From SR-FBR-E99 sp963732365 (GTDB lineage: Bacteria > Bacteroidota > Bacteroidia > Bacteroidales > VadinHA17): a DNA stretch of 64,000 bases. The DNA lies in contig CAVSZC010000007.1 of the NCBI GenBank assembly GCA_963732365.1, forward strand, positions 480,893 through 544,892. Reading direction: 5' to 3'. The notes under the pieces were generated by a model. That model searched no databases. It saw only the letters and a list, made by a program, of their open reading frames with translations, and was not told the DNA's origin. Position numbers and translations under genes: made by a program. Of the stretch, positions 1 to 8,681 are shown piece by piece. The first letter of the stretch is position 1. Each line of letters starts with the position of its first letter.

Positions 1-1
1 A

Positions 2-550
2 ATTAAAGAACTTGTTCCCGATCTGACAACCTTTGAACGGAACGATAAATATCATTTTAATCTTATTTACAGGCATATTGAGCAGTCGGGCTCGACAAAT
101 CCATTTGTGCTTGTTGACGGAGTACCCGTTTATGATCATGATGCAGTACTTAAAATCAAGCCTCAGGAAATAGAGCTGATCAGGGTGTTATATTCCAGGT
201 ATTTCATTAAAGATATGGTTCTTGAAGGGATTGTCGATTTTACAACCAAGGAGGGCAGGTTAAAAGTTCCTCCATTTGATAAACCGGTTTTCAGGCAGGA
301 GTTTGAATCACTCCAGGGGCCTCGATTTTTCTCTTCCCCTGACTACTCATCAGCTTTAATGAAGGAGAGCCGGATCCCTGATTTCAGGAACACTCTTTAC
401 TGGAATCCGGATATCATTACAGACAACAATGGAGCTACTGCCGTTGAGTTTTACACATCGGATGAGCCGGGCACCTATCACATAATTGTCGAGGGATTTA
501 CTTCCGGAGGCCACAAAGTAAGCACAAGAAGCTTTCTTTATGTAAAATAG
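2..550 (+). CDS. C-terminal part of a TonB plug/MG2-type protein (5' truncated)
   Basis: The reading frame is open from base 2, so the gene begins before the window; the GTG at 107 is only an internal codon. The visible part reads PFVLVDGVPVYD, then an IELIRVLYSRY strand and a DFTTKEG end. This is the pattern of a TonB-receptor plug domain (VVVDGVP...I..I.V...TK.G). The tail has the TLYWNPDI..DNNG.A.VEFYTSDEPGTY pattern seen at the end of large Bacteroidota MG2/plug-domain surface proteins, which lack a beta-barrel. It is therefore probably an outer-membrane-associated or periplasmic protein rather than a complete receptor. It stops at a TAG, with 119 bases before the next gene. The family assignment is by eye. 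Confidence 0.7.
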   Translation: MKELVPDLTTFERNDKYHFNLIYRHIEQSGSTNPFVLVDGVPVYDHDAVLKIKPQEIELIRVLYSRYFIKDMVLEGIVDFTTKEGRLKVPPFDKPVFRQEFESLQGPRFFSSPDYSSALMKESRIPDFRNTLYWNPDIITDNNGATAVEFYTSDEPGTYHIIVEGFTSGGHKVSTRSFLYVK

Positions 551-669
551 TTTCATCCCCGGCAGTGAAGGAACTTTCTTGCCGTTTTCTCTGAAATTTC
601 ATGATACATTCATCTTCACGGATATACATTTGACCTGCAAATGATTTTATAAACCTAAATATTAATAAG

Positions 670-1173
670 ATGAAAAGAGAAATTATTCTGGGTGCAATGG
701 CACTTCTGATAAGTGCAGGCGTCGCAGCCCAGGAAGCGACAGAGACCAAAACAAAAAAACAGACGAAAGCCCAGCAAAAAGAGCAGGTACAGGTTCAGGA
801 GCAGGCCAAGGTACAGGAGCAGGCTCAGGTGAAAGAGCAGGTTCAGGTACAGGAGCAGGCCAAGGTACAGGAGCAGGCCAAGGTGCAGGAAAAGGCTCAG
901 GTGAAAGAGCAGGCTCAGGTGAAAGAGCAGAGCGGCGACCCGATCATGACTCAGACACAGACCAAAACACAGACACACGGTGATGCGGTAAGTGAAACTG
1001 CAAAGCAGACACAGTCAGGCCCGGGCAAGGGTGAAGTTGTAAGCACCCAGGCCAAAATGCAGGGTGAAGGGAAGAAACAGGCTAAACCCAAGAAACAGAA
1101 GGCAGCCAAGCCAAAGAATGGTGGCACCCAGGCTCCCGCAGCCACACCGGGAAAAGGCGGCCCCGGCCGTTAA
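670..1173 (+). CDS. secreted Lys/Gln/Val-rich hexapeptide-repeat protein
   Basis: The 167-residue protein starts with a clear signal peptide (MKREIILGAMALLISAGVAA, probable cleavage before QEA). Residues of about 38-87 form a tandem array of six-residue units of the form V-(Q/K)-E-(Q/K)-(A/V)-(Q/K), such as VQEQAK and VKEQAQ. These are encoded by near-identical 18-nt DNA repeats. The rest is a Q/T-rich segment followed by a basic K/P/G-rich tail ending GKGGPGR. There is no known domain and no cysteine. The composition suggests a disordered or helical exported polycation. I do not recognise a function. A strong terminator follows directly, so it is probably a single-gene unit. Confidence 0.7.
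   Translation: MKREIILGAMALLISAGVAAQEATETKTKKQTKAQQKEQVQVQEQAKVQEQAQVKEQVQVQEQAKVQEQAKVQEKAQVKEQAQVKEQSGDPIMTQTQTKTQTHGDAVSETAKQTQSGPGKGEVVSTQAKMQGEGKKQAKPKKQKAAKPKNGGTQAPAATPGKGGPGR
785..930 (+). repeat. 18-nt tandem repeat inside the 670-1173 gene
   Basis: Units such as CAGGAGCAGGCCAAGGTA recur about eight times with small changes (GTGAAAGAGCAGGCTCAG variants). They encode the six-residue repeats of the exported protein. Such a repeat can expand or contract by slippage in six-residue steps without breaking the frame. Confidence 0.8.
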
Positions 1174-1189
1174 TCATCAAAAAGGCTGA

Positions 1190-1223
1190 GAAAAAAGCCG
1201 GCTCACAATGGGCCGGCTTTTTT
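1190..1223. terminator. strong intrinsic terminator, probably bidirectional
   Basis: AAAAAGCCGGC pairs with GCCGGCTTTTTT around a short TCACAATGG loop. The A-run on one side and T-run on the other give a U-tract on both strands. It lies between the repeat protein (ends 1173, plus) and typA (ends 1259, minus), so it can end both transcripts. Confidence 0.9.
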
Positions 1224-1258
1224 GTTATGTTCGGTGACCACCCGGCCTTTATTCCCTC

Positions 1259-3064
1259 TTATTCCTGATTCTTTGCCCGTTTGCGGTCATTCTCATTCAG
1301 CATGATCTTTCTGAGACGCATCGATTTGGGTGTTATCTCAATGAACTCATCAGAGGCGATATATTCCATTGCCTCCTCAAGAGAGAAGCGCACCGGCGGT
1401 GTGAGAAGCGCCTTGTCATCTGAACCCGAAGCCCTCATGTTGGTCAGCTTCTTGGTCTTTGTGACATTCACGGTGATGTCGTCCTGACGGTTAGCCTCAC
1501 CGATGACCTGTCCCATGTATACATCCTCTCCCGGGAAGATGAAGAATCGTCCGCGGTCCTGAAGCTTGTCAATCGCATACGCTGCAGCATTACCGGTCTC
1601 CATGGCAATAAGCGACCCGTTGCGTTTTACCGTCATCTCCCCTTTCCACAGTTCATAACAGTCAAAGCGGTGTGCCATGACTGCTTCACCTTCAGTCACG
1701 GTCAGCACCTGGTTCCTAAGACCGATGATACCTCTCGCGGGGATCTTGAAATCGAGATGGGCACGGTCATTCTTTATCTCTATGTTGATGATCTCACCCT
1801 TGCGCTGGGTTACCTGTTCAATCACCTTACCCGCGAAATTTTCGGGTACCTGCACTGTCAAAGCCTCTATCGGTTCATGCTTCTTACCCTCAATCTCACG
1901 CAACAGTACCTTCGGCTGTCCCACCTGTATCTCAAAGCCCTCACGCCGCATCGTTTCAATAAGTATCGACAGGTGAAGGATGCCTCTTCCATAGACCATG
2001 AAAGCCTCTGACGATCCGGTCTCCTCAACCTTCAGGGCCAGGTTTTTTTCGGTCTCCCTGAAAAGCCTCTCCCTGAGCTGGCGTGAGGTGACAAGCGTAC
2101 CTTCACGGCCGAAGAATGGTGAGTTATTTGAAGTAAAGAGCATGCTCATCGTCGGCTCATCCACCTGTATGTGTGAAAGGCCTTCCGGATCAAGGGCATC
2201 GGCAATGGTGTCTCCGATCTCAAAATCCTCGATACCGAACAGGGCACAGATCTCCCCTGACCGTACCGGTTTTTTGGTCTTCTCCTTGCCCAGCCCCTCA
2301 AAAAGATATACCTCCTTGATCGTGTTCTTCGTAATGCTGCCATCACGCTTTATGAGGGCGACCTGGCTGCCTGGTATAAGCGTACCCCTGCTTATCTTAC
2401 CAACCGCAATACGACCCATATATGATGAATAATCAAGTGACGATATCCTCATCTGGAGAGTTCCTTCTTCCATTTTCGGAGGCGGAATATGCTCTATAAT
2501 GGTATCCAGGAGATAACTGACATCTGTCGTCGGCTCCGACCATTCAGGGCCCATCCATCCCTGTTTTGACGAACCGTAAACGGTTGGGAAGTCGAGCTGG
2601 TCTTCAGTCGCATTAAGGCTATGCATAAGATCGAAGACACTTTCCTGAGCCTCCTCTGGCTTGCAGTTTGGCTTGTCGACCTTATTTATTACAACAATTG
2701 GCTTCAGTCCCAGCTCAAGGGCTTTCTGAAGCACAAAACGGGTCTGCGGCATAGGCCCCTCAAAAGCGTCGACGATCAGCAACACCCCTTCCGCCATGTT
2801 AAGCACCCTCTCAACCTCACCCCCGAAGTCAGAGTGGCCCGGAGTGTCTATAATATTGATCTTTACATTTTTATACCTTACGGAGACGTTTTTTGAAAGT
2901 ATTGTGATGCCCCTCTCCTTTTCAAGATCGTTACTGTCCAGTATCAGGTCGCCCATGACCTGGTTCTCACGAAAAAGCTTGACCTGGTACAATATGCGGT
3001 CAACAAGCGTGGTTTTACCGTGGTCAACGTGTGCAATAACGGCTATATTTCTGATTTCTTCCAT
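1259..3064 (-). CDS. typA: ribosome-associated GTPase TypA/BipA
   Basis: At 601 residues this is the usual TypA/BipA length. The N-terminus carries the translational-GTPase motifs: AHVDHGKTTL (G1) at residues 10-19, RGIT (G2), DTPGH (G3) and NKVD (G4). EF-G-like domains II, III and V follow, and then the TypA-specific C-terminal domain with KTKKLTNMRASGSD. The family acts in the cytoplasm on ribosomes in stress and low-temperature translation and in 50S assembly. The ATG at 3064 gives the canonical MEEIRNIAVIAHVDHG start. A TACTTTTG -7 box lies 22 nt upstream. Its 3' end faces the terminator at 1190-1223. The gene is intact. Confidence 0.97.
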   Translation of the reverse strand: MEEIRNIAVIAHVDHGKTTLVDRILYQVKLFRENQVMGDLILDSNDLEKERGITILSKNVSVRYKNVKINIIDTPGHSDFGGEVERVLNMAEGVLLIVDAFEGPMPQTRFVLQKALELGLKPIVVINKVDKPNCKPEEAQESVFDLMHSLNATEDQLDFPTVYGSSKQGWMGPEWSEPTTDVSYLLDTIIEHIPPPKMEEGTLQMRISSLDYSSYMGRIAVGKISRGTLIPGSQVALIKRDGSITKNTIKEVYLFEGLGKEKTKKPVRSGEICALFGIEDFEIGDTIADALDPEGLSHIQVDEPTMSMLFTSNNSPFFGREGTLVTSRQLRERLFRETEKNLALKVEETGSSEAFMVYGRGILHLSILIETMRREGFEIQVGQPKVLLREIEGKKHEPIEALTVQVPENFAGKVIEQVTQRKGEIINIEIKNDRAHLDFKIPARGIIGLRNQVLTVTEGEAVMAHRFDCYELWKGEMTVKRNGSLIAMETGNAAAYAIDKLQDRGRFFIFPGEDVYMGQVIGEANRQDDITVNVTKTKKLTNMRASGSDDKALLTPPVRFSLEEAMEYIASDEFIEITPKSMRLRKIMLNENDRKRAKNQE

Positions 3065-3086
3065 TTTTACTTTTTGGATTGGGGTG

Positions 3087-3094
3087 CAAAAGTA
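3087..3094 (-). promoter_or_regulatory. -7 box of the typA promoter
   Basis: On the minus strand the sequence is TACTTTTG, an exact match to the Bacteroidota -7 consensus TAnnTTTG, 22 nt before the typA ATG. No clear -33 TTG is seen at the right spacing, so confidence is moderate. Confidence 0.5.
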
Positions 3095-3213
3095 TGAAAA
3101 TGGTTGTTCTCTAGGGCATAATTTGAGACTATTATAGCTATAATGCCATTATATTACTTATTATTAGGTATTTACATCAATACCATGACAAGGCTTCCCA
3201 TCACCCATGCCTG

Positions 3214-4338
3214 TTAATTTCCAAGCAGGGTTAAAATTTCGGATATCAGTGGGGCAGGGCCCTTTGTGACCCATCTCTGGCTGTAGTTAACAGCTATTGT
3301 TGTGTTCATTGATGGTATAAAAACTACCTGCGTCCCCCAGAAGCCTGAATGGGTATAAGCCTCAATATCATTCACAAGTATCCGGAAAATACCAATCCTG
3401 TAATCCATTGATGGAGTGCTCTCATATTCCGGTTGATACAGCATTGTATCAAGTGTTGACTCATTTAGAAATACCTTGTTGCTAAAGAGGCACTGGAAGA
3501 AGGCTGCAAGATCAGAGGTGGTGGAAATCAATCCGCCACCGCCGAAATAATCAATTGAGGGACTAAAATCGTATGTATCGACGCCGTTGTAATACTGATG
3601 AATCCTATCCTCCTGCTCAGGAGGCCTGAAGCCCTCAAACAGTGTATTCTTTATGCCAAGGTGCCTCAAATCCAGTGTTTCAAGAATAGCATCATTAAGA
3701 CTTTTCCCGGTAATATTCTCAATTACCTCCCCCAAAAGTATGTATCCGGTATCAGAATAACTGAACTTTTCTCCTGCAGTACCCACAGGACTTCCCCATG
3801 CTATTGCCGACTCTATCTGCTCGCTTCTTGTCCACTCATGAGCAGGATCGCTAAATATCCTTTTCATAAACTCATCTGACTGTGCATGATCATAAAGACC
3901 GGATGAATGAGTCAGCAAATGCCTGAGCGTTATAGTAGTCATATCGTATCCCCCACTGCTGAGAATTCTCGCATGCTCATCAGAAATATACCTGGTCAGG
4001 GGGTCATCAAGTGATAGTTTTTTATCTTCCCACAAACGTAATATCGTGGCAGCAACGAAGGTCTTGGTTACACTGGCAATCCTGAACGACTGATCGGGAT
4101 TCAGTTTTGTTCTCCTGTCCCTGTCTGAAAAACCCGATGCACCGCTCCATAAAATACCCCTGTCAGGGCTTTCAATATGAGCCAGTACCCCGGGGACCAT
4201 GTCGTTTATCTGACCGTCAAGCGCTTTCTGAAATCTGTCCTCAAGGCTTATCTGACAGTCACATTCATGTGACAGCAAGGCAAAAGACAAGACGAAAAAA
4301 AGAGTGATTTTCACGACTGCTTCAATTGGTTTGGACAT
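3214..4338 (-). CDS. serine hydrolase, class C beta-lactamase/AmpH-like family
   Basis: The 374-residue protein has a hydrophobic N-terminal export signal (about residues 8-24, ending near a cysteine-rich HECDC stretch). The nucleophile motif S-V-T-K is at residues 89-92, followed by a YSDTGY motif at the second catalytic Tyr position (Y-S-D for the usual Y-x-N) and a late HSG motif. This is the fold of penicillin-binding-protein-like beta-lactamases and esterases. In Bacteroidota these exported enzymes often cut D-amino-acid peptides or esters, and the substrate cannot be told here. It lies 68 nt downstream of the aldo/keto reductase gene on the same strand and could be cotranscribed with it. 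Confidence 0.85.
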   Translation of the reverse strand: MSKPIEAVVKITLFFVLSFALLSHECDCQISLEDRFQKALDGQINDMVPGVLAHIESPDRGILWSGASGFSDRDRRTKLNPDQSFRIASVTKTFVAATILRLWEDKKLSLDDPLTRYISDEHARILSSGGYDMTTITLRHLLTHSSGLYDHAQSDEFMKRIFSDPAHEWTRSEQIESAIAWGSPVGTAGEKFSYSDTGYILLGEVIENITGKSLNDAILETLDLRHLGIKNTLFEGFRPPEQEDRIHQYYNGVDTYDFSPSIDYFGGGGLISTTSDLAAFFQCLFSNKVFLNESTLDTMLYQPEYESTPSMDYRIGIFRILVNDIEAYTHSGFWGTQVVFIPSMNTTIAVNYSQRWVTKGPAPLISEILTLLGN

Positions 4339-4406
4339 GATCTGAAGACAAAACGGAGTTATTTCTGCTACAGGTAATTCCGGACTTAATCAAATTTCCC
4401 TTCTGT

Positions 4407-5618
4407 TTATCCCATGATAAAATCCTTCGGCATATGTTTCAGCCTGGCGATATCCTTGATTTTGTTCTTTACATCAAATCCGGCACTGCAAATGACACTG
4501 CATGTTCTGCATCCGTCACACGGACTGTCAGCCAAACGGGCATCGGCTATCGTATGCCATGCCTGCTCAAGATTCTTATATCCGTAAGCATACATGTAGC
4601 TTCGCATAATGGTGGGAATCTCTAAAGCATGAGGGCATTGGGAAATACATTGGTTGCATTGCTGGCAATACAGCCCGGTAACCGATTCAAGTGCCACAGG
4701 ACTCAGGTCCTTCAGTTCCTGCTCAGTCATTTTCAGGTTCTGAATCATGGCAAGGTTCTTCTTTAATTCTTCCTGTGAAGACATCCCTGAAACAATTGTA
4801 GCTATCTTCTCATTCTGCAAAACCCATTTCAGGGCAGCATCAGTGTTAAGAGGCGGCCCCGATTTCTGCCATGAAGCACCTGCCGTCGTTTTCATTGCTA
4901 TGATGCCCATCCCTGATTTAACCGCATTTGAAATGGCAATATCAAGTGAGGGCTTGTTCTTAATCTTAAAGTTATATGAAATCATGGCCAGGTCATAAAT
5001 ACCGGCAGATGAGGCGGCGTTCAGCGCTTCCTCCGTGCCGCTGTGCGAGGCGATTCCAATAAAGCGGGCCTTGCCCTGCTTCCTGATCTGTTCCAGGGTA
5101 CTAAGTATCGCTTCGTTCGTGACTGTTTCCTTTTTGCTTGCATAGGGAAGCAGTAAAATATCAATCTGTTCGAGGCCAAAGCGTTTAAGGCTTGCCTCTG
5201 CCTTTTTCATAAAGGCATCTTTGTTAAAGCTGCCTGACAGAACCCCTGAACGGCTGTCAAGCTCATCCGGCCATGAGGCTGTGCCTACAACAAACGATTC
5301 CCTGGGTAAGCCTTTTAAGCCTTCGCCAACGAGTATCTCATTGTTCCCCTCACCGTAGTAAGCAGCGGAGAAAAACAGTTTTATCCCGGAGTCATACGCT
5401 CCCCTGACAAATGAGGGTGTTGTGGCCCCGCTTGTTCCCATGCTGATAAGTGGTGTTCTTATTCCTGTTTTTCCCAGTAGGCGTGAAGGGAGGTCAGCAG
5501 GTGCGGCCTTTGACTGATTCGCAACTGCTGCCGACATGCTGCTTCCCGGCAGCAGCGCAGCTCCTGATATCCCGATGATGCTTTTCTTCAGGAAATCGCG
5601 ACGGTTATTGTTATTCAT
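4407..5618 (-). CDS. Tat-exported aldo/keto reductase fused to a 4Fe-4S ferredoxin domain
   Basis: The 403-residue protein starts with a twin-arginine signal (NNNNRRDFLKKS, then a hydrophobic ISGAALLPG segment), so it is probably exported folded with its cofactors. The central region is an aldo/keto reductase barrel (RLLGKTGIRTPLISMGTSG at the start; the Tyr of AAYYGEGNNE fits the family). The C-terminus has two cysteine clusters, CQQCNQCISQCP and CDGCRTCSVIC, typical of bound Fe-S clusters. The normal AKR Lys and His positions read FVVGTASW and GIASHS, so the classical NADPH chemistry may be altered and electrons may come from the Fe-S part. The substrate is unknown. Confidence 0.85.
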   Translation of the reverse strand: MNNNNRRDFLKKSIIGISGAALLPGSSMSAAVANQSKAAPADLPSRLLGKTGIRTPLISMGTSGATTPSFVRGAYDSGIKLFFSAAYYGEGNNEILVGEGLKGLPRESFVVGTASWPDELDSRSGVLSGSFNKDAFMKKAEASLKRFGLEQIDILLLPYASKKETVTNEAILSTLEQIRKQGKARFIGIASHSGTEEALNAASSAGIYDLAMISYNFKIKNKPSLDIAISNAVKSGMGIIAMKTTAGASWQKSGPPLNTDAALKWVLQNEKIATIVSGMSSQEELKKNLAMIQNLKMTEQELKDLSPVALESVTGLYCQQCNQCISQCPHALEIPTIMRSYMYAYGYKNLEQAWHTIADARLADSPCDGCRTCSVICSAGFDVKNKIKDIARLKHMPKDFIMG

Positions 5619-6166
5619 GGCGTTAATTATTGTTGGTTAATAACATTCAGATCAATCAATCCAGGAAAAATGTAAAAGTAAAGATCGGATTTTCCCGGGA
5701 ATGCCGATACCGGCATTACCCTGTTTTAATTGATTTTGAAGTCGTCTGAAAAAGCCGCTTAAGCCGCCAGCCACCATTATTAACCCCTAAACTGCGAGTT
5801 TTAAAGAATGCGACAGAGTCCCTGCACAATTGTTTATAAGACTGTATATCTGATTATTAGGTGAAACTTACCGGCCCTTCACCCGGGGGCATGCCACGAA
5901 CTGAGGCATTATTACATTTAATAAACTACCTTTGTAAAGTATTTGCAGAGTGTCCTCAGTGAATCACTGTAATGCATTTTGCATGGTCTGTATGTGATTT
6001 CGTTTTATCCGGGATAACAGGAGCATCGCGCCCGGGAGCACATCAAACTACATAAATAATAATCAGAGCTGCATCGGGTGGTTCATTCCCTTCATGTTGG
6101 TTTACATAAGAAGGAATCTGTCAGAACTGCCCTGGGCTCTTCAGGGGAAAGTAATATAATAAATTG
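5619..6166. other. 547-nt intergenic stretch between divergent genes
   Basis: No convincing gene is present. It contains a hairpin (AATGCCG / CGGCATT, about 5700-5717) and a perfect TAnnTTTG match, TACCTTTG, at 5927-5934 on the plus strand. That box is about 230 nt before the nitronate monooxygenase start and has no TTG at the expected -33 position. The region must hold the promoters of both divergent genes. Confidence 0.5.
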
Positions 6167-7240
6167 ATGGAAAGATTAAAAATCGGGGATCGGACAATTG
6201 CTGTGCCGATAATTCAGGGGGGCATGGGAGTCGGTATTTCACTCTCAGGACTGGCAGCTGCTGTTGCCAATGAAGGTGGCATGGGGGTAATATCAAGTGC
6301 AGGACTGGGTCTTCTGTACAGGGATTTTTCTGAAAACTACCTTGAGGCAAGTATTCATGGCCTGAAGGAAGAGATACGCAGGGCAAGGGAAAAAACACGC
6401 GGTGTAATTGGCGTCAACGTCATGGTTGCAATGACCAATTATGTCGATATGATAAAAACATCCATATCCGAAAAAGTAGATTTCCTGATTACAGGAGCAG
6501 GGCTTCCGCTTGATCTGCCTTCATTCCTGAAGAAAGACAGCACCACGAAGCTTATACCAATAGTATCATCTGCCAGGGCAGTCAAGATAATATGCGAAAA
6601 ATGGAAGGCCAACTTTGACTACCTGCCCGATGCCGTTATTGTTGAAGGGCCCAAGGCAGGAGGCCACCTCGGCTTTAAGGAAGAACAGATCAGCGATGAG
6701 AACTTCACGCTTGAAAAACTTGTTCCTGAAATCGTCAGTGAACTGAAACATTTCGAGGATCAGTACAACCAGCCTATCCCGCTGATCGCTGCAGGAGGAA
6801 TATATACGGGTGAAGACATTAACAATATCATGAAGCTCGGGGCGTCAGGCGTGCAGCTTGGTACGAGGTTCGTCACCACGGAAGAGTGTGATGCCTCTCC
6901 GGAATTCAAGCAGGCATATATCGATGCCGTTGAAAAGGATATCGAAATAATCAAAAGCCCTGTTGGCATGCCCGGACGGGCCATCTTCTCGAACTTTATC
7001 CAGAAGGTGAGAGACGGGAAAAAACAACCGAAAGCCTGCCCGTTCAAATGCATCAAGACATGCGACATCTCGAAAAGTCCATATTGCATTGTCATAGCTC
7101 TTATCAATGCTGTAAAAGGGAACTTCGAACACGGTTTCGCATTTGCCGGCAGCAATGCCTACAGAGCCACCAAAATCTCTTCTGTGAAGGAGGTTTTCCA
7201 GGAACTGCTTTCAGAGTACAGGCAAAGCAAAATGAAGTAA
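6167..7240 (+). CDS. nitronate monooxygenase / FabK-like FMN flavoprotein
   Basis: This is a TIM-barrel flavoenzyme of the 2-nitropropane dioxygenase/FabK family. It opens with IQGGMGVGISLSGLAAAVAN and has GVNVMVA, the HLG of EGPKAGGHLG, AAGGIYTGEDI and GVQLGTRF, which form the FMN phosphate and nitronate sites. The tail carries a cysteine motif (CPFKCIKTCDISKSPYC) common in anaerobe versions. The start is taken as the ATG at 6167; a TTG at 6164 would add one residue. The protein is about 357 aa. It probably oxidises nitronates or acts as an enoyl-ACP reductase-like enzyme, and sequence alone does not decide. An aldolase gene follows after 63 nt on the same strand, a likely operon. Confidence 0.85.
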   Translation: MERLKIGDRTIAVPIIQGGMGVGISLSGLAAAVANEGGMGVISSAGLGLLYRDFSENYLEASIHGLKEEIRRAREKTRGVIGVNVMVAMTNYVDMIKTSISEKVDFLITGAGLPLDLPSFLKKDSTTKLIPIVSSARAVKIICEKWKANFDYLPDAVIVEGPKAGGHLGFKEEQISDENFTLEKLVPEIVSELKHFEDQYNQPIPLIAAGGIYTGEDINNIMKLGASGVQLGTRFVTTEECDASPEFKQAYIDAVEKDIEIIKSPVGMPGRAIFSNFIQKVRDGKKQPKACPFKCIKTCDISKSPYCIVIALINAVKGNFEHGFAFAGSNAYRATKISSVKEVFQELLSEYRQSKMK

Positions 7241-7303
7241 TTCTCAGACAAGTCTCCTCTGATAATTTGTTTTACTTTTATAGTTATAATTTTTCTAATA
7301 GCT

Positions 7304-8038
7304 ATGGAAAAGAAGCATCTCATCGGTACGATATACTCTCTGGGCTCACTTCCGGTTGCCGAAATGATCTCCGGCGCCGGGTTTGACTGGGTCATGATTG
7401 ACATGGAACATTCCGTATTGTCACTTGAGGACGTGCAGCATGCGCTGCCTGTTTTCGGCAATAAAATTCTTCGCATTGTGAGGGTTCCGTGCAATGATGA
7501 AACATGGATCAAGAGGGTACTTGACACCGGTTGCGACGGGATTATGGTCCCGATGGTAAAAACACGCGAAGATGCTGAAAAACTGGTGTTTGCATCCAGG
7601 TATCCCCCTGCAGGGCAAAGGAGCGTAGGGTTGACGCGCGCTCACGGATACGGTGCTACGTTCACCGAATACCTGGCCAGTGCCGGCAGCGATCTTGTCA
7701 TAATGGCTCAGATAGAACATGCAGAAGGAGTTGAGAATATTGATTCTATTTTGAATGTCAGGGGTATAAATGCAATATTCATCGGCCCATACGACCTGTC
7801 AGCAAGCATGGGGCTGCCCAGCCAGGTTCAGCATCCGGAAGTAATCATGGCAATCAGTCATGTAAAGAAGAAATGTAGTGAGGCGGGAATGCCATACGGG
7901 ATATTCGCGTCGGGCCCCGAACCCCTCAGCCAGGAGATTAATGATGGCTGCCGCTATATCCTGTGCGGCGTTGACAGTTCACTCATGTCGTCCTCACTGA
8001 GAGACCTGTCAGACAGACTGCACAAAATGGTTCAGTAA
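7304..8038 (+). CDS. HpcH/HpaI-family class II pyruvate aldolase
   Basis: The 244-residue protein matches the HpaI barrel: a GFDWVMIDMEHS segment near residue 27-38, GCDGIMVPMV, the AQIEHAEGVENID metal-binding Glu region, and FIGPYDLSASMG with the second metal ligand Asp. Members cleave 4-hydroxy-2-oxo acids (for example 4-hydroxy-2-oxoheptanedioate) to pyruvate and an aldehyde using a divalent metal. The actual substrate is not evident. It sits 63 nt after the nitronate monooxygenase-like gene and is probably cotranscribed. A small GAAGGG/CCCTTC hairpin follows the stop. Confidence 0.88.
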   Translation: MEKKHLIGTIYSLGSLPVAEMISGAGFDWVMIDMEHSVLSLEDVQHALPVFGNKILRIVRVPCNDETWIKRVLDTGCDGIMVPMVKTREDAEKLVFASRYPPAGQRSVGLTRAHGYGATFTEYLASAGSDLVIMAQIEHAEGVENIDSILNVRGINAIFIGPYDLSASMGLPSQVQHPEVIMAISHVKKKCSEAGMPYGIFASGPEPLSQEINDGCRYILCGVDSSLMSSSLRDLSDRLHKMVQ

Positions 8039-8117
8039 TAGCAATTAACAGTGGATGTGAATGAAGGGTATCCCCTTCAGGCAGAGGCACCCCTGCCAGA
8101 ACGGAAAATCGGATTTG

Positions 8118-8360
8118 TTATTCCTTGCCAACACACTCAGGGCAGGTCAGCGATGCGTCAACGGCCTTCCCCGATTCAAACTCCTTACCGCACCTGTCAC
8201 ACTTAATGACATTTTTAGCTTCCTGTAAAAGCCTCTTAGTGATCGCATCATTGAATTCCTGCGCAAGCAGGTCCCTGTTGGTGGCATAATTTACTCTGCG
8301 TCTCTCCATCGCAGCAAGATCTTCAACCTTTAAAACCGGAATAGTTGTTTCATTTTTCAT
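8118..8360 (-). CDS. small zinc-ribbon protein
   Basis: This 80-residue cytoplasmic protein has an N-terminal helical part rich in charged residues and a C-terminal zinc ribbon made of CDRCG and CPECVGKE. I do not recognise a named family. The start is an ATG only 4 nt after a perfect TATCTTTG -7 box on the minus strand, so the mRNA may be nearly leaderless. It converges with the HpaI aldolase gene. Confidence 0.7.
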   Translation of the reverse strand: MKNETTIPVLKVEDLAAMERRRVNYATNRDLLAQEFNDAITKRLLQEAKNVIKCDRCGKEFESGKAVDASLTCPECVGKE

Positions 8361-8364
8361 GATG

Positions 8365-8372
8365 CAAAGATA
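8365..8372 (-). promoter_or_regulatory. -7 box before the zinc-ribbon gene
   Basis: The minus strand reads TATCTTTG, exact for TAnnTTTG, ending 4 nt before the ATG. Transcription from it would begin at or near the start codon. No TTG is seen at -33. Confidence 0.4.
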
Positions 8373-8681
8373 CGGTTAATAATGCGTTTATCCTAATATA
8401 AATAAAATCAGCACTTTAGAATTGATCCAGGCGGACCCGTACCTGTAATGATCTTTCAGGGAAGCATCCGTTGACACAGGCTGGCTTCAGGAAGTCCGGA
8501 TACTATTGATTGCAGGTATTTTCCTGATGTGCCTTCTTATATGATGCTTAAGCATCCTGCTGACCGGCATTTGAATAATGGTACCGGATTCAGATAAATT
8601 AAGTATGAATACAGTTTGTTTTTTTTCAGAGACTACCTCTTATTTGATTAAATTTGATAAAGCAATAAACTTAATAAGCTA
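8373..8681. other. AT-rich intergenic stretch, about 310 nt, between divergent genes
   Basis: No gene or clear repeat is seen. It must contain the promoter for the glucosidase at 8682, but no full TTG/TAnnTTTG pair was identified by eye. Confidence 0.4.

Noticed and set aside
655..978. Leu-rich minus-strand ORF opposite the hexapeptide-repeat gene
   Set aside because: The mirror of an 18-nt repeat gives a hydrophobic periodic reading; the signal peptide and terminator support the plus strand.
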